A DNA stretch of 64,000 bases from NCBI GenBank assembly GCA_964017235.1, contig OZ024933.1:64214255-64278254 (forward strand). The letters are read 5' to 3'. The notes under the pieces were generated by a model. That model was not told the origin of the DNA. It searched no databases and was given only the letters and a program-made list of their open reading frames with translations. The DNA comes from Sabellastarte sp. h YS-2021 (Eukaryota; Annelida; Polychaeta; Sabellida; Sabellidae). Shown one piece after another: positions 11,761 through 23,999 of the stretch; position 1 is the stretch's first letter; every line of letters begins with the position of its first letter. Both the position numbers and the translations under genes were made by a program.

Positions 11761-14067
11761 ATCGATACCCACAAAGCCAAAGATTTACCCACTAATGTCA
11801 TGGTACATTTGTACATTTGTACAGTGTGAAAATTGTAAGGCACATTAAAGAGAGTATGCCTATGTTGTATTGCAAGGCATCACCAAAAATATATCTGTTG
11901 GCTTGATGTTTGTTATGCCCATAGTCATGATTTTGTTTCTATTGATAGAATGCTCATTTGACACAAGGTAGTCACGGTTATTCACCCACTCCTAATTTAT
12001 ATAAAATGTTGTTCAATTAATTTTATAGTTGGCTGCTTGAAGCACCCCAGTTATTTACTGATTAACTATAAAAAGCTAAACTCATGCTAAATGCAAGCTT
12101 CATCGTTTCCATAATAGCAGTTACCTTGTATTCAAATTTATAAGATACTAGTTCTTTATAATAGGATGACAACTTATTTCTATCGACATGGCAATGTACT
12201 CGTGTACACAATGTAATCATCAACACACTTTTGGTCATTTGTGCTCTGGCTGGTAGTTCCTGTTTCCTCTTTTAACTTTTAGAAAAAAAAAAAGAATAAG
12301 ATGGTCTCAAACAGATTCTTAAACATGGCATTTTAACAGTATTTAATATACTACAATAACAATTGTCTCTTGTAGCAGTTAACTGTTGTTGAAATTTTGA
12401 AAATGAATGTCAGCATTTGTTTTGCTAGTTTGTAAAATATAAAGGCTTATTACTACAGTTAAAACCTTTCCAACCTCAAAAAAGATTCAGGTATTATGCA
12501 TGTTGATTGCATTCTGGTAGTGCAGAACCAGCTTAACTTATCTGTGGATGTGCGTGCAGGGTTGACATTAAATGTGTCACTTTTCCCATGTCACAGATGA
12601 TTAAATTACAGCTATTAATACTTCTTGTTGCCACACCTGACTGATTCAGGTTATCAATCGTGGCTTGAAAATGGTTTCTGCATTTTTCAACCTTTCCCCG
12701 AGGTTTGTATGATTTTATTATTTCGTCACACTTCAGCGATGATTGATAGCTTGGTTAGAACTGAGTGATTACATGAACTCTGTGGAGTCATCAAAGGAAT
12801 ACTTAATGTTGTTTTTGATGGTCTGTTAACCTTTTTTACTGGGATAGTAAATGTATATCAAAAGAATTCCTGGTAGTTAAGTACTGTAGGTACAGCCATA
12901 TGGTTCTGACTATCTTTGGTATTTTTAGATCCACGGCTTATGGATGATGTATAACTTTCGAATTATGCTGAAACCCAACAGACTTGTTAAAAATAATGTT
13001 GTATCACTTAGAAAACAAGGGAATTTGTGTTAAGAACACAGGTTATGGTAACTGGTATTTTAGCAAGCAAATATTTTGATAAGTCAGATTAGTGTGTAAG
13101 GAAACTGATTAGGTTTGGTCAAACAAAGAAAGGCTGTTTTGAGATTGTTGGTTGGCAACTGGAGGTCACAGATAGGATGCGATTAGATTAACACAAGGGT
13201 TGTGGTCTGCCAAAAAGCAGAACCTATTGGTCTGACTGATCCTAAGAAGAAAATTGCTGTATTGTCTCTAAACATGGCGTAGGTGTTCATTTATTTTTAT
13301 ACTTATCAGACTAGTTATTCATATAAACCAAGATAAATATTTTATCCTGGGAGGCATTTTATGGTAAAGTTACCTGCATTGTTGCAAAATTGATTTTCAC
13401 TGGATCATCTATTAGAGCTATGAGCATTGAATCAAGTCTTGGACAGGGGGCTAGGTGTTAATTTTGAACACTGATTTTCCTTGAATTTGCACTTTTGGAA
13501 TTGGGTACAAAAAATGGAAACACCCATACACAGGGCAAGGTACTTGAATAGTATTAAAAACAGCCTCTGTCCAATTTTGGACGACTGTGACGTTTTCGCC
13601 AAAATGTATCTCGCAGGTTAATACATGGTTGTTGGTTATACCCCAAATACTTTGGTTTAAGTCTTTTGAAGTTGTCATATTAATTCCCTTTTTTATTAAA
13701 AAAATGTAAAATAAAAGGGTAAAGTATATCCAATTATCTGAAAAACAAGCACAAGCTGAATATAATGTTTACTCGAGTAATTGATGCTTATTATATCAGT
13801 AAACAGGACTTGTATAGCCATTTGCTGTACTATGTACTCTGGCTTCAATATATGTATCAATTTTTGTCTGCACAAAGTAAATAATTTTAACACCAGTCCC
13901 TTTTGACGGGTTCTGTTTCCTGAGGCCATAATAACCTGGGAAAATGCATATTAAGAGGTACCAAAAATGCTTTGTTTCCATGTTACTTGCACCATATATA
14001 GAAATGTTATTATTTCAGTAAATCTGTTTTAAAAGTACAACTGTAGTTGAAATTCAAACATGGTTGA

Positions 14068-14089
14068 GGGGGGGGGGGGGGGGGGGGGG
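14068..14089. repeat. G22 homopolymer
   Basis: Twenty-two consecutive G on the + strand in otherwise AT-rich sequence; a possible G-quadruplex. The length is probably polymorphic. Confidence 0.9.
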
Positions 14090-14272
14090 AATCCTGCTTG
14101 AACTGTTAATATATTTACACCTTTCTTCTGCTTATTCATTTTATTTGTTTTATTCATAATTCAACATCAACACTGTCAGGTAAATATCATAACTATGACC
14201 AAAGACATACATATTAACCTAACCAGGAAATCCAGAAAATATCTGATAAATTTCAATGTAAAAGGGACTTAA

Positions 14273-15273
14273 GACCCCAGTTACACATAGCGGGATGTGC
14301 CGCTGGATCACGGCAGGTTACCTAATTTTGTAAATGTTGAGAAATGTTGAGTGATTTACAGATCATATTTTCCGTCCGTTAGAGCATCTGTAACATCCAT
14401 AATGTCCTTGTGAGACCCATAACAGCATGCTGCGATCCGTAGCGGCATGCCAAAAATCAGATAAGATCCCTAGGCCATTACATTAATTACGGAAAAATCA
14501 AACATGCTAGATTTTTCCGGGTAAGCCCTACGGACGCGGTATCCGTAGCTCCTCCGTATCTCATCCGTGAGTGTCCTTATTGTCCGTAAACCCATCCTGG
14601 ATGTCCTTGTGGCAACCCTTTCATCCGTGATGCTTCCGTGCCAACAAATATCGCCCAAAACATAGCTGGATCTAACCAGATCTGCTACGGAATGACACAG
14701 AAAGGGTTTGCGGATTAAAAAAAAAGTCAAAAGACCAATCCTTTGTGCAGTTTTTTCATCCGCAAACCTGTCCTTGGGTCATTGTAGCGCTCCATAGGAG
14801 AACCGTAGCAGATCCGTAAATCTTTTACTAGGGGTGCGACCGAGCAGTCGACACTCGCCGAGCGAGGCAAATTTCACGAAAATTCGATCCCAATTTTAAG
14901 AGTCGACTACTCGTGTGTATACAAGTACATAACAACCTATTGAAGCGGTTACGTTTTTTAGGAAATAAAAAATAAATAACATACCTTGCTAGCATTAAAT
15001 CGCATAATCCACCATTTTTAACATAATATTAAGTATATTATATGATGACATCAGCTAATTCAAGTGATTCAAAGCTTTTATCTCTATATTTTTATTGTTT
15101 ACGGGAGCCGCCATATTGGATGTTGGTTCCTGTAATGGTGGATACTAAACTTCGCGAGTGCTCGATGTCGAGTCGATTTTTGATCCGCGAGTAATCGACC
15201 CGAATTATTTGTACTCGTCCCACCCCTATCTTTTACATGACCCACCCCCATCTGTGAAAGTGTAACTGGCCCC
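14273..15273. mobile_element. PIF/Harbinger-like MITE interrupted by a hAT-like MITE
   Basis: The left end is GACCCCAGTTACAC and the right end is the complement of GGGGCCAGTTACAC. TAA flanks both sides (14270-14272 and 15274-15276), the 3-bp TWA duplication typical of PIF/Harbinger. The interior is richer in CG than its surroundings and full of variants of ATCCGTA/TACGGAT in both orientations. A 400-bp hAT-like element at 14829-15228 is nested inside, so the original element is about 593 bp. No transposase is present. Confidence 0.75.
14829..15228. mobile_element. hAT-like MITE, 400 bp, perfect 8-bp TSD
   Basis: TAGGGGTGCGACCGAG and a terminal CTCGTCCCACCCCTA form TIRs. TCTTTTAC is repeated exactly at 14821-14828 and 15229-15236. 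It is inserted in the Harbinger-like element and is therefore younger than it. Confidence 0.93.
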
Positions 15274-15452
15274 TAAAGGATCAGGTATGTGCTGCTATAC
15301 TGAACAGGCAATTTTACTTAAAGGTAATATATCTAATCTAATCTACTGCTTTGCTGGCCCAATATCTTCCCCATAAAGGGGAACTCAGTGCGCTGGTTAA
15401 CAGAAATCGTTTATCATTTTCGTTTAAAGGTAAGGCTGTGATAGGTTATCCG

Positions 15453-16354
15453 TAGTGGGTAAATCGTTTGGGTGTGTGGATATTGATATTAAATGTAAAA
15501 TATTTCAATAGCGGGTGATATCGGGGGGTTGATATTGTCTACCAAATAGTACGAATTTGGGAAACTGAAAATGTTTTATTTTAGTATATCCTGAACTGCT
15601 AACAGTGAAATTTATTAAACCAAAACATTGCAGTTTTCATAAAAAAACGCATTGAAAACTTCAAAACTGTGAGATAAAAGTATACAATTTCTTCTAGGGG
15701 TGTGACAGGGTGCCCGGTCACCGAAAGACGGTGACAATCTATGAAACTACCGGGTATATTTTAACGTTCGTGGAAACCGAAAATCTATACTTCCTTTACA
15801 GAAAAGGTACAAATTGTGTTGAATAAAATAAATATAACAATAAAAAGTGTTTTACTTACCCTAGAACTCCATTATCTATCATATTTTATCACAACTTGAG
15901 CTTCAGTACCAGACTACTACTAGTCACGGGCAACATTTTATGACTTTACTGTATCTCCATAGCAACCATAGTTCATTTCCTGTCTGCAGGTAAGTACTCT
16001 CTTTTTTGCTAGTATCCAGTTTAACTGTATTTTGTGTTGCTTTTTTGACAAAAGGATCATTTTTGCCTTAAAAAATGAAGCAAACTGCAAGGAAATGGTC
16101 TAATATTAAGCTTTTGGATGTTCACGATCTCCGGTTACGGTCCGGTTATTTCCCGCGGATTAACCGGAGTCAAAATATTGTCCCCGTCTCACCCCTAATT
16201 TCTTCAGATTTAAGCTTTATTCATAATATATGCAGGGTAAGTTTACAGTTTTACTTAAAATGGTGATATTGAAACACGTGTTTAGACCTCAATATCGGGA
16301 GCCCAGTCCCAAAGCAACAAATATCGGCAATATCGATAAACGATTTACCCACTA
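15453..16354. mobile_element. hAT-like MITE (TAGTGGGTAAATCG ends), middle layer
   Basis: It has TAGTGGGTAAATCGTTT and a terminal AAACGATTTACCCACTA. The flanks GTTATCCG and GTTACCCA match at 6 of 8 and fit insertion into the GGTTACCC stretch of the outer element. It is itself interrupted at 15695-16197. It shares ends and interior with 10631-11794, 20628-21498 and 61497-61753. Confidence 0.82.
15695..16197. mobile_element. hAT-like MITE, 503 bp, innermost layer
   Basis: It starts TAGGGGTGTGACAGGG and ends CCCCGTCTCACCCCTA. ATTTCTTC is duplicated exactly at 15687-15694 and 16198-16205. The 63-codon open frame near its right end is an incidental read of the element. Confidence 0.93.
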
Positions 16355-16694
16355 GTTACCCAGTTACCCGAAAACGGTCCGAATTCCGTAAGAAGCTGAA
16401 TACAAACTTAAAAAGCCGAAAAAATATCATATATAGCGTAAATCAATGAAACACTTGGATAAAGCTTAGTATTCTGTCAGATTTCTTTAACTGATATTTG
16501 TTTTTCACATAATTTTCCTTCTTTATACAGATATTTAACATTATTTTTCCTAACTTTTTGTTTGCATCATCCGCCATGTTTGCTTTTCTGCTACTTCCAC
16601 TAGGTGACAACTAAAACATTTACCTAAATTTGGATTGGTTCTTTCAAGGCGAATACCTGGTGTTGCTTTTATAACAAAGTCACAGCCTTACTTA

Positions 16695-17280
16695 TGCCCC
16701 TGCTCCACCACAAGACAAAGTCTCCGGATTAAGGGTTTTTGTGGATCGGACTCAGAGTCCCGGACAGTCTGAGTTTGTTTGGATCTGCTGTGGTCTCTAT
16801 AAATATCAAACATGTTTGATATTTTTTACGACTGTAACTGATCCACTTTGGCCCCTACCCACGAATTCCCCAGTCTCAGGCTTCCTGAGTAGGCACAATC
16901 CTATGTTGTCTGATGCTTGCTGCTACTCTTAACTTAGTCCTAGACCTCAACATAAATCGCCCATTGCTGTCTTAGGAAATCTGTTATTAGTACCAGGAGG
17001 CCTGAGGAAGCCTCAGACCAGTCTGATACCCTGTCGGTATATCCCCGACAGGATCGGTGTTGAAACCGATCATAAATTTAGCTAAATCGCCTCATAGTCA
17101 GGGAATGATCATGACTTGTCTGAGGCCGTCTAAGGCTTCCTGAGGACAATCTGTGCTTGATCCCACACCTGGATCAAGATTCCATTTTCCCGCCCATTTT
17201 TCAGATTTTTTTTCGCAGACTCTCAAGGATTAAGGTTCCCAGGACCAATCAGGGATTAATCCTTTGGTGGAACAGGGGCG
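16695..17280. mobile_element. PIF/Harbinger-like MITE, 586 bp
   Basis: TGCCCCTGCTCCACCA at the left is matched by TGGTGGAACAGGGGCG at the right, inverted with few mismatches. TTA lies on each side (16692-16694 and 17281-17283). The interior contains several AGGCTTCCTGAGG/CCTCAGGC-type inverted phrases and a CTGTCGG..CCGACAG hairpin (about 17031-17050). No transposase is present. Confidence 0.82.
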
Positions 17281-18645
17281 TTAAAGCTTATCAATGGTTT
17301 CCACAGAATGAACTACATTCTGTAAAAACTGTGACACAGGTAACGAGATAAGCACCCAGAGAGAGCAGATCTCATAGAGAAGGCCATGGACAAACGAACA
17401 AATGCACTCCGCCAGTTACACATATCCTCTTGTTGGAGGTTAAAAGATAAGTCTGCTCATCACAAAACAGAGACAGAATTATGTAGTGGGAATTATGTCG
17501 TTCTTTTACAGACACCAATATGCAATAATCTGAGGTTTTGAAATCTGTATCTCTTGTCAAAGTTCTTCAGACGGAAAAAGAAACCTATAGATGTATTGGA
17601 TAACCAAAGGTGTCTTTGCATAGCTAATCCTTTGTCATCAACAAAGGTTTTTCATCTTTTCAGATTTTTCGTTCAAACGTCACCTTCAGTAAATACAGTT
17701 GCCTTTGGGATTTTGGATGGTCGATATACTAAGTATTGTATGTATACTTGTTTGGTAGCAAAAGCATATAGTTTGATTAAGGGAACAAAGAGAAATCTGA
17801 GGATATTTCTTGGGGAAATTGCAGATATATTGACATGCATTATTTACCCAGTGTCAGAGATTGTCCTTTTGTTCAGAGACTCTCAAATTGCCAGAGAAGG
17901 CATCATAGATATTTTTGAACCTCAGTAATATTTAATTTAAACTGTATAGATCTAAACTTTAGCCCCTTTCTATTGAAAAGAGCTCAGATCTTGAGATTGC
18001 ATTAGGCCTAGTATAAAAATCAGTACAGTGTGAAAAACGCTTCAAGTCATGTTGGAGCGTTTCTCGGTGATAATTTACATATTATAGTTATACATCATGT
18101 ATAATCTTACAAATATTGAAATTGTAGAAAACAGGGTTTTAAATGCTTATCAATATTGTGTATCTGCTGTGGATTCTAGCAATAATAATATTTAGCTCAA
18201 TAAGGCTTGTAAGAATTGGGGAAATCTTTGTACATGTAATAAACTCAAATTACCCCATACCCTTTGCAAAATAAAGAGTACAAAAAATACAGATTTTTGA
18301 GTAAATACAGGGCTGACATTGTTGCAGTCCTTAATGGTTCTATACATCTCAATTTTTCAAAATCCAACTAAACGGTTAAAAACAAATGTGCTTGTATATA
18401 AAACTCAGAACATTTTGATATTTGCCCTTAGTCAGAAACCTCAGAATAATGTGGCCAGGTAATTGAGATTATTTGTATGATTGGTATCTTGGTACTTGTG
18501 AATTACTAAAATCACTATGTTGTGGCATTGCTGTAATTCTGGTTGGTCACAGATTTTGAGGTGATTTCATCAATTAAGCTGTCGCATTGCCTTCAGGGGG
18601 GAGAAATTCTGTGAATACTAGTACTGTAGTGCAAGTGGCCGCACT

Positions 18646-18662
18646 CCCCCCCCCCCCCCCCC
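18646..18662. repeat. C17 homopolymer
   Basis: A run of seventeen C in AT-rich intron sequence. Not associated with any element I can delimit. Confidence 0.9.
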
Positions 18663-20627
18663 TCTCCTGTTGCTTTTTACCAGACTTTTCTGATACATGT
18701 CCATTTCCAATAAGCACTGTAATCTTGTCGAACAAAGTATGTGCTGTTTGTCAACCTCTGTATCCGACCTTTGATTGATGACCCTTGTTCATTAAAAACC
18801 TGCTTCACTGTGTACAGCTATGTGTCCCTCGCAGCCACTCCGACCTCCCTTCTTCCCACACATACATTTTTCTTGCTTATGTACTGAAAGGCAAACCTTT
18901 TCCACACTCATTTCCCAGTTTTGTCCCCACTATAACCACTTTTACACAATTAGATTTTTCATTAAGTGATTTGATGGGTATGTACATATTTTATATGAAA
19001 TTCCTTCACGACATGTCAGCATCTATATTTTTAGTGTATCATCAATTTATTGTCCTTTTTTTCTGATGAATTTATTCTAAAGAGGTTGAATTATTGATTT
19101 TTCTCTAATATAAATGGACAGTTAATGTAAGAAAATTTCTTGTGAATTTTCAGGTCAATGATTGTGCCAACTTTGGCATTGTTGTTGCTACCCTAGCCAT
19201 ACATACAGGTTCCTTAGAATTCTGTGCTTTGTTGATATAAAGACTTCCAGTCTGTGAAAATAGTAGTGCTCAAAGTAACCCAAGTCTTGGATTAACAGCA
19301 TGGTATCTATATCATTTGCCAGCAGCACTGATTTGTCAAGTGAATTCCTCATAATATCCACTCTAATGGAATGCAAATGATATTGTAATGAGCCAGGCAG
19401 GAAGAAGAAAAAAAAAAAAACTTCAAAGACATCCAAATCAATCAATACAAAAAATATGCAAAGGTCAGGGCCATTTTCTCTTAGTGGCTTCATATTCGTG
19501 GCACACTCCAGTACTGGGGATTTTGTGATGTATGTTAGCCAATGTTAAATCACTGGAGTACTATTTACTAGTCTCCACATTCTGAAAGCAATAGAAAAAA
19601 AAATGGCCAGACCAGGAGCCAAGGCATTATTTTTAGATCTCGTAGTTGTAACTGTAACTAAATAAATACTGTAAAATTTTGCATTATCAAATATATGGCT
19701 GTTATTTTATTTGGGCAAGTTGAAAATAAGGGTTGTAAATGATTTTCAGATGATGACTTGGCAACATTTAAATGCCCTTCTTATCCCTTTTGGATGGACA
19801 ATAATTATATGGAAAAAAATTCTGAAATAAAAGTTGATGCTAAGACATTCTTCAACTACTCAGTTTTTTTTCATCTGGATAGATGTAATATTGCCGACAT
19901 GAAATAATTGCCAAGTAAAATCTGACAAGATTTTCAATGTACATGTTTCCAGGTTATCAAAATATAACTTCTGTTCCCAGAACATCTACAGTGAAGATAT
20001 TACTGGGTTATTTTTTCAGCGTTGGCAATTTGCAAGTTCTGATAAATCAGATAACATCCTTTTGGCTGCTTTTGATTTGCCAGAAAAAAAAACTCTTGTA
20101 TACTTCAGTCTTTGTACTAATGGTACTACCACAGCATAGTATATACTCAGTTTTGAGATCAGCTGGAAAGTTGTAATTCACATTTCAGTAAGTATTTCTT
20201 TCCACTGAAGTAGGTATTTGTAAGAGATATCATGTGGTAATAAAAATACACAATTCCAGATTACCTCAAGTCTGAAATTTATTGTCAAAGACTTGCAAGT
20301 CTGTTTCATATTACTCAGATAAAGAATTTTGTGTTTAAGAATTCCACAGGAAATATCTGCTGTAATTTTTGTGCAATAACAAGGGCAGCACCATCTTTTT
20401 TTCTCTCTGGAAGAAGTGCATGAAAGTACAGAACTAATAATAACATTTACAGATGAAAGATTTGTGTGAATAAGTGTAAATTTCATGATTTGTACAGCTA
20501 ATGCATTATATAACTTAAGGAATGCTACAAAGTAAATTGCAATGTAGACGATACAATATGAGTACCGTATATACTTGGTAATACAGAACCTCTTTATTGT
20601 GTCTGATATCTGTGGTTAAGGAAATAT

Positions 20628-21498
20628 TGGTGGGTAAATAGTTTATCAAAAATGGCAATATTCATTGCTTTGGAAGAGGGTTGTCAATATCGACCTAGAA
20701 ACGCGTATATCAGTATTGCTCATTATGTACAATATAAAACTTAAACGTAATATATTCGAAATACACTCTAATCTGAAGAAATTCTAAACTTTTTTTTATG
20801 TTTTTGTAGAGTTTGATGCATTTTTGATCAGAACTGGTGTGTTTTGTTTTGATAAACTTCACTTCCTGTTAGGGCCGTCATAACTAGCCGACTAATTGAC
20901 AACGGTTAGAATAGTGCCATTTACTGGTTCATATTTTAAAGTCGGAATAATCACTCAATGTAGTGTAAAAGATGGCAGAAGGTTTGAATCCATTTATAAA
21001 ATATGTCCATATTATCACATAAAATAAGCTAAAATCCAAAAACAACCACGTTTTTTGCATTGTTTATGCATTCACGTAAAACCGAAAGTACCATATACCT
21101 CTTATATTGCCCACTTCCTGTCTGAAATAAATGAAGCAGAAGTTGCAGGAAAACGGCAAATTTATTAAACTTTATAGATTATATACATATATTTTAATTT
21201 TATTTCACATATTTATTGTTTTCAGTGCTTTTTACAATATGAAACTTAAGATATTTGGTTGTTTTATAAATATGACGGTTATTCAGTGTCGACACGAATA
21301 GTACCAAGCGATTAGCCGACATGAAATATTTGGAGTCGTGACGTTCCTACTTCCTGTTATGGCTTCCATTCGAATGGGGATATGCGAAAATAAACTTTTT
21401 TGGTATCCCTGATTGGGACTGGTTAGTAGACAATATTATCGGCCCAATATTGTCTAATATTGAAATAATTTTACATTCAATAATTAATTTACCCATTG
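20628..21498. mobile_element. hAT-like MITE interrupted by a second hAT-like MITE
   Basis: The ends TGGTGGGTAAAT and ATTTACCCATTG are decayed forms of the TAGTGGGTAAAT termini. The flanks GGAAATAT and GCAAATAC match at 6 of 8. Interior phrases (CTAATCTGAAGAAATT, AACTTCACTTCCTGTTA, GGGGATATGCG, TTTTTTGGTATCCCTGATT) are shared with 10631-11794 and 61497-61753. It carries the 480-bp insertion at 20870-21349. Confidence 0.8.
20870..21349. mobile_element. hAT-like MITE, 480 bp, perfect 8-bp TSD
   Basis: The ends are TAGGGCCGTCATAACTAGCCG and ..GTCGTGACGTTCCTA; further CTAGCCGAC/ATTAGCCGAC phrases lie subterminally. CTTCCTGT is duplicated exactly at 20862-20869 and 21350-21357, and the joined site restores the CACTTCCTGTTA phrase seen in uninterrupted relatives. 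Confidence 0.92.
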
Positions 21499-21965
21499 GC
21501 AAATACCAGTCCAGTTTGAAATAAATTTAACTTTTCATCCCACTTAAAGTACTTTTTAATGACATTTTTAGTAGCAAACGTTACTCCTCATGCACTAAGT
21601 TGTGCCCAGGTTATTTGTCCTCAGTCTCTTAGTAAATGTGCCCCCTCCACTCCACTCTTCCAGTTTCAAGGTAATCACATAGTCATATATTCAAGATATT
21701 ACCACACACATAACCTCAGATGGAAAGGCATTTAGTAAATTGAATGCAAATGAAGCTGCACCAATGCTTCTGACTAGCTTAGTGATATGAGTGTATAATG
21801 GGTATAGATATAATCTTATCTCTATGGGGTCAGTCAGGGTTCAGAACACACCCTAAATTCTGTCCCATGGTTTGCATAATTTGGACATCTGGCCTACAAA
21901 ATGTGAGATTTATTCCTCCCCAAAAACCACTTCATGTAATAAACAGTGTAATCTATGGACCAAAG

Positions 21966-22340
21966 TAGGGCCGGGCCGGTAACATTGGTATCGAGACCAA
22001 TTCACTTAAATACTGGGACGACACTTTACAACCGGTATTTTGATCAGTATATAATATTGTGAGAAAACATAAAATATTAGCAGAATGAAACCCCAAATCT
22101 TATGAAATAAAAAACTTTTACCTCATATTTTGGCATATTTTAGTACTTCTATAGCAATTTCTTTTTGAAGAACTGCCATGTTTTGTTTTCATTAATTTTC
22201 CTTCCTATTGGTAGGGCCCATTCGATTGGGAATATGCTAGAACGCAATTTCTTTTGGTATCCTGAAGTCAGTACAGTATCACATTTAGTTTCACACTGGC
22301 TGAATACTGAAACAGAAAATCTGCTACTGACCCTGCCTCA
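21966..22340. mobile_element. Decayed hAT-like MITE
   Basis: Begins TAGGGCCGGGCCGGTAAC. The right end TACTGACCCTGCCTCA is a degenerate complement (about 11 of 16). The flanks GACCAAAG and GGCCAAAC match at 6 of 8. The left half resembles the GGATGGGACGGTA family at 10076. The right half resembles the TAGTGGGTAAAT family (CATTCGATTGGGAATATGCTAGAACGC), so this may be a chimera or a common ancestor. Confidence 0.65.
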
Positions 22341-22371
22341 GGCCAAACTCTTTATACCTATGACTATGAGT

Positions 22372-22754
22372 TAGTGCTGCGACGATGTTTGAAGAAGTTC
22401 GATAGTTCACACGTTTACTGCCCTGATTTCGAAGTTCGGTTCAAAACGTCTGAAATTCGGACTTTGCAAAACATTTAGAAATCCCCAACATCACACCTCA
22501 TCCCAACAGGTCCTATTTTCACCCATCTATAAAACTTGTTTCTTTTGTTGGAAATATGGCGGAATTTATTTTAAAAATATATGGATTTTATATTTTTGCT
22601 ATATTTTCAATAAAGTGACAAGATTTTATGTGAGATTTCTGCGTTTTAACTGGTTTTGAAAACATTGTTTCGAAGATCGAACTAGACCGAAGTTCGCTAG
22701 CTTGTACAGATACCAAACATTGAACCCGATATTCAAAGCGATTTCACAGCACTA
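22372..22754. mobile_element. hAT-like MITE, 383 bp, perfect 8-bp TSD
   Basis: TAGTGCTGCGACGATGTTTG at the left and TTTCACAGCACTA at the right. CTATGAGT is repeated exactly at 22364-22371 and 22755-22762. It is the same family and orientation as 40478-40843, sharing AAGTTCGATAGTTCAC-like and CATCTATAAAAC phrases. Confidence 0.93.
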
Positions 22755-22775
22755 CTATGAGTAAGTAATTGTATC

Positions 22776-22880
22776 ACAGTACGAAAGTCGGGGATACTTC
22801 GGTTTTAGCACGGTCATGTCGATGCCACTACTGCAGAGATTTTCTTTCAGACGGAATAACATACAAAATATTTTAGGTAG
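22776..22880 (+). mobile_element. Helitron-like 5' head fragment
   Basis: ACGAAAGTCGGGGATAC followed by TTCGGTTTTAGCACGGTC resembles the head of the element at 23874 (ACGAAAGTCGGGGATAT) but diverges after it. The first bases of the hairpin are missing and no monomers follow, so it looks like a truncated head. The right boundary is arbitrary. Confidence 0.45.
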
Positions 22881-23915
22881 ACCTTTTAAATTTGGTCTGT
22901 GGGTATGTATGGGTAAGACTTCAGAGCCTATTGCCTTCCACTTGAGGACCAGTGGCGGCCTTTTAAAGATTAAGATTGGGGTATAATTTTCACATGTTGG
23001 CCTAGTACTGCCATCAAGAAGGTTAGGTCATCCTATGGCTGATACACATAACAGATATAAATCGTACTCCATAAATTATCCCAAGTCTGGGCTTAAATAT
23101 GTGCCCTGTTCACATAAACGCCTAATACAGATCACCCTGATTGTAATTTTTATCAGTAATACTTGACATAATTCCAAATATTCACCTGGTTCTAAATTCT
23201 AATTAAAACCTGCTGTTTTAGGTTTGAAAATAATACCCAGGCTATATTTTTGGAACAATGCGGTATACTTTGGTTTTAATGTTTCAAATAGCAGGTGATA
23301 TGTCTCTTTCACAATCACAACTACATAAGGTTATTACCAGATGTTAGTTTTTAAACTATAAACTACAGAATCTGTGGATCTGGATTGATATATTTAAGGA
23401 GGGACATGTGAATGGGAATATATTGTCTTCAAGTATGTTGTCTTGTATATTGTAATGGAGGTGTGTTTGTGTTTTCAAAGGACATAGGGTGACAAATAGG
23501 AATTGCCAACAAGGTCTGTGTGTAATTACACTTTACTTGGATGACACATAAAAGTATTTTTATAATGTGCAAATAATCCATAAAGCGTTCGCAGCACAAT
23601 TGAAGTATTGCAAATTGGTTTGTGACTTTGATAAAATTAATAAAAAAGACCCATTCAACGGTAAGAAAATATTAGCCAAGGCCCTAATGATTGCTGCGGA
23701 GAAGGCAGTTATGGAAATGCTTTCACACTGCAAAAATATGCCCGCTGCACTGTATAAACCAGGGCAGTAAAAGCTGCTGGGAGATTGTTTTACCACGACA
23801 ACCATGATTTTTAAGGTCTTTTCATGCTGGCGTGAGACAAGACCAGGCCACAAAGAACATCAAATTTATTATATCCCCAGACGAAAGTCGGGGATATATT
23901 GGATTCAGGTCCGTC

Positions 23916-23917
<2 letters not shown>

Positions 23918-23966
<49 letters not shown>
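23918..23966 (+). repeat. (GCC)16 microsatellite
   Basis: Forty-nine bases of uninterrupted GCC units directly after GGTCCGTCGC in the Helitron-like head. A poly-alanine open frame running through it is an artefact of the microsatellite. Confidence 0.97.
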
Positions 23967-23967
<1 letters not shown>

Positions 23968-23999
23968 AGAAATTTCCTTGTGGACGCGATAACTCAAAA

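Larger units (their letters stand above)
10631..11794. mobile_element. hAT-like MITE interrupted by two nested elements
   Basis: Begins TAGTGGGTATGTCG and ends AGATTTACCCACTA, matching the ends of the copies at 15453-16354, 20628-21498 and 61497-61753. The body is split by a second element (10984-11760), which itself contains a third (11265-11672). Removing the insertions leaves about 380 bp. No target duplication could be recognised at the outer ends (ACTTTAAA versus ATGTCATG), in keeping with this being the oldest layer. Confidence 0.75.
15431..16690. mobile_element. hAT-like MITE (TAAGGCTGTG ends), outer layer of a triple nest
   Basis: The ends TAAGGCTGTGATAGG and GTCACAGCCTTA, and the interior 16355-16690 (AGCGTAAATCAATGAAAC, CATCCGCCATGTTTGC, GGCGAATACC), match the element at 10984-11760. 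It is split near its left end by the insertion at 15453-16354. No convincing 8-bp duplication is left (TTTAAAGG versus CTTATGCC); a separate Harbinger-like element begins four bases after its right end. Confidence 0.8.

Noticed and set aside
15431-16690. That the 10.6 kb and 15.4 kb clusters are a segmental duplication
   Set aside because: The nesting order of the shared families is reversed, the innermost elements differ, and the flanks are unrelated.
17554-17928. 124-codon + strand frame
   Set aside because: No motif, splice context or compositional support. A frame of this size is expected by chance in 64 kb with six frames.
23804-23992. Open frame with a long poly-alanine tract
   Set aside because: The alanines come from the (GCC)16 microsatellite in a Helitron-like head. 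The frame begins outside the element and has no domain.
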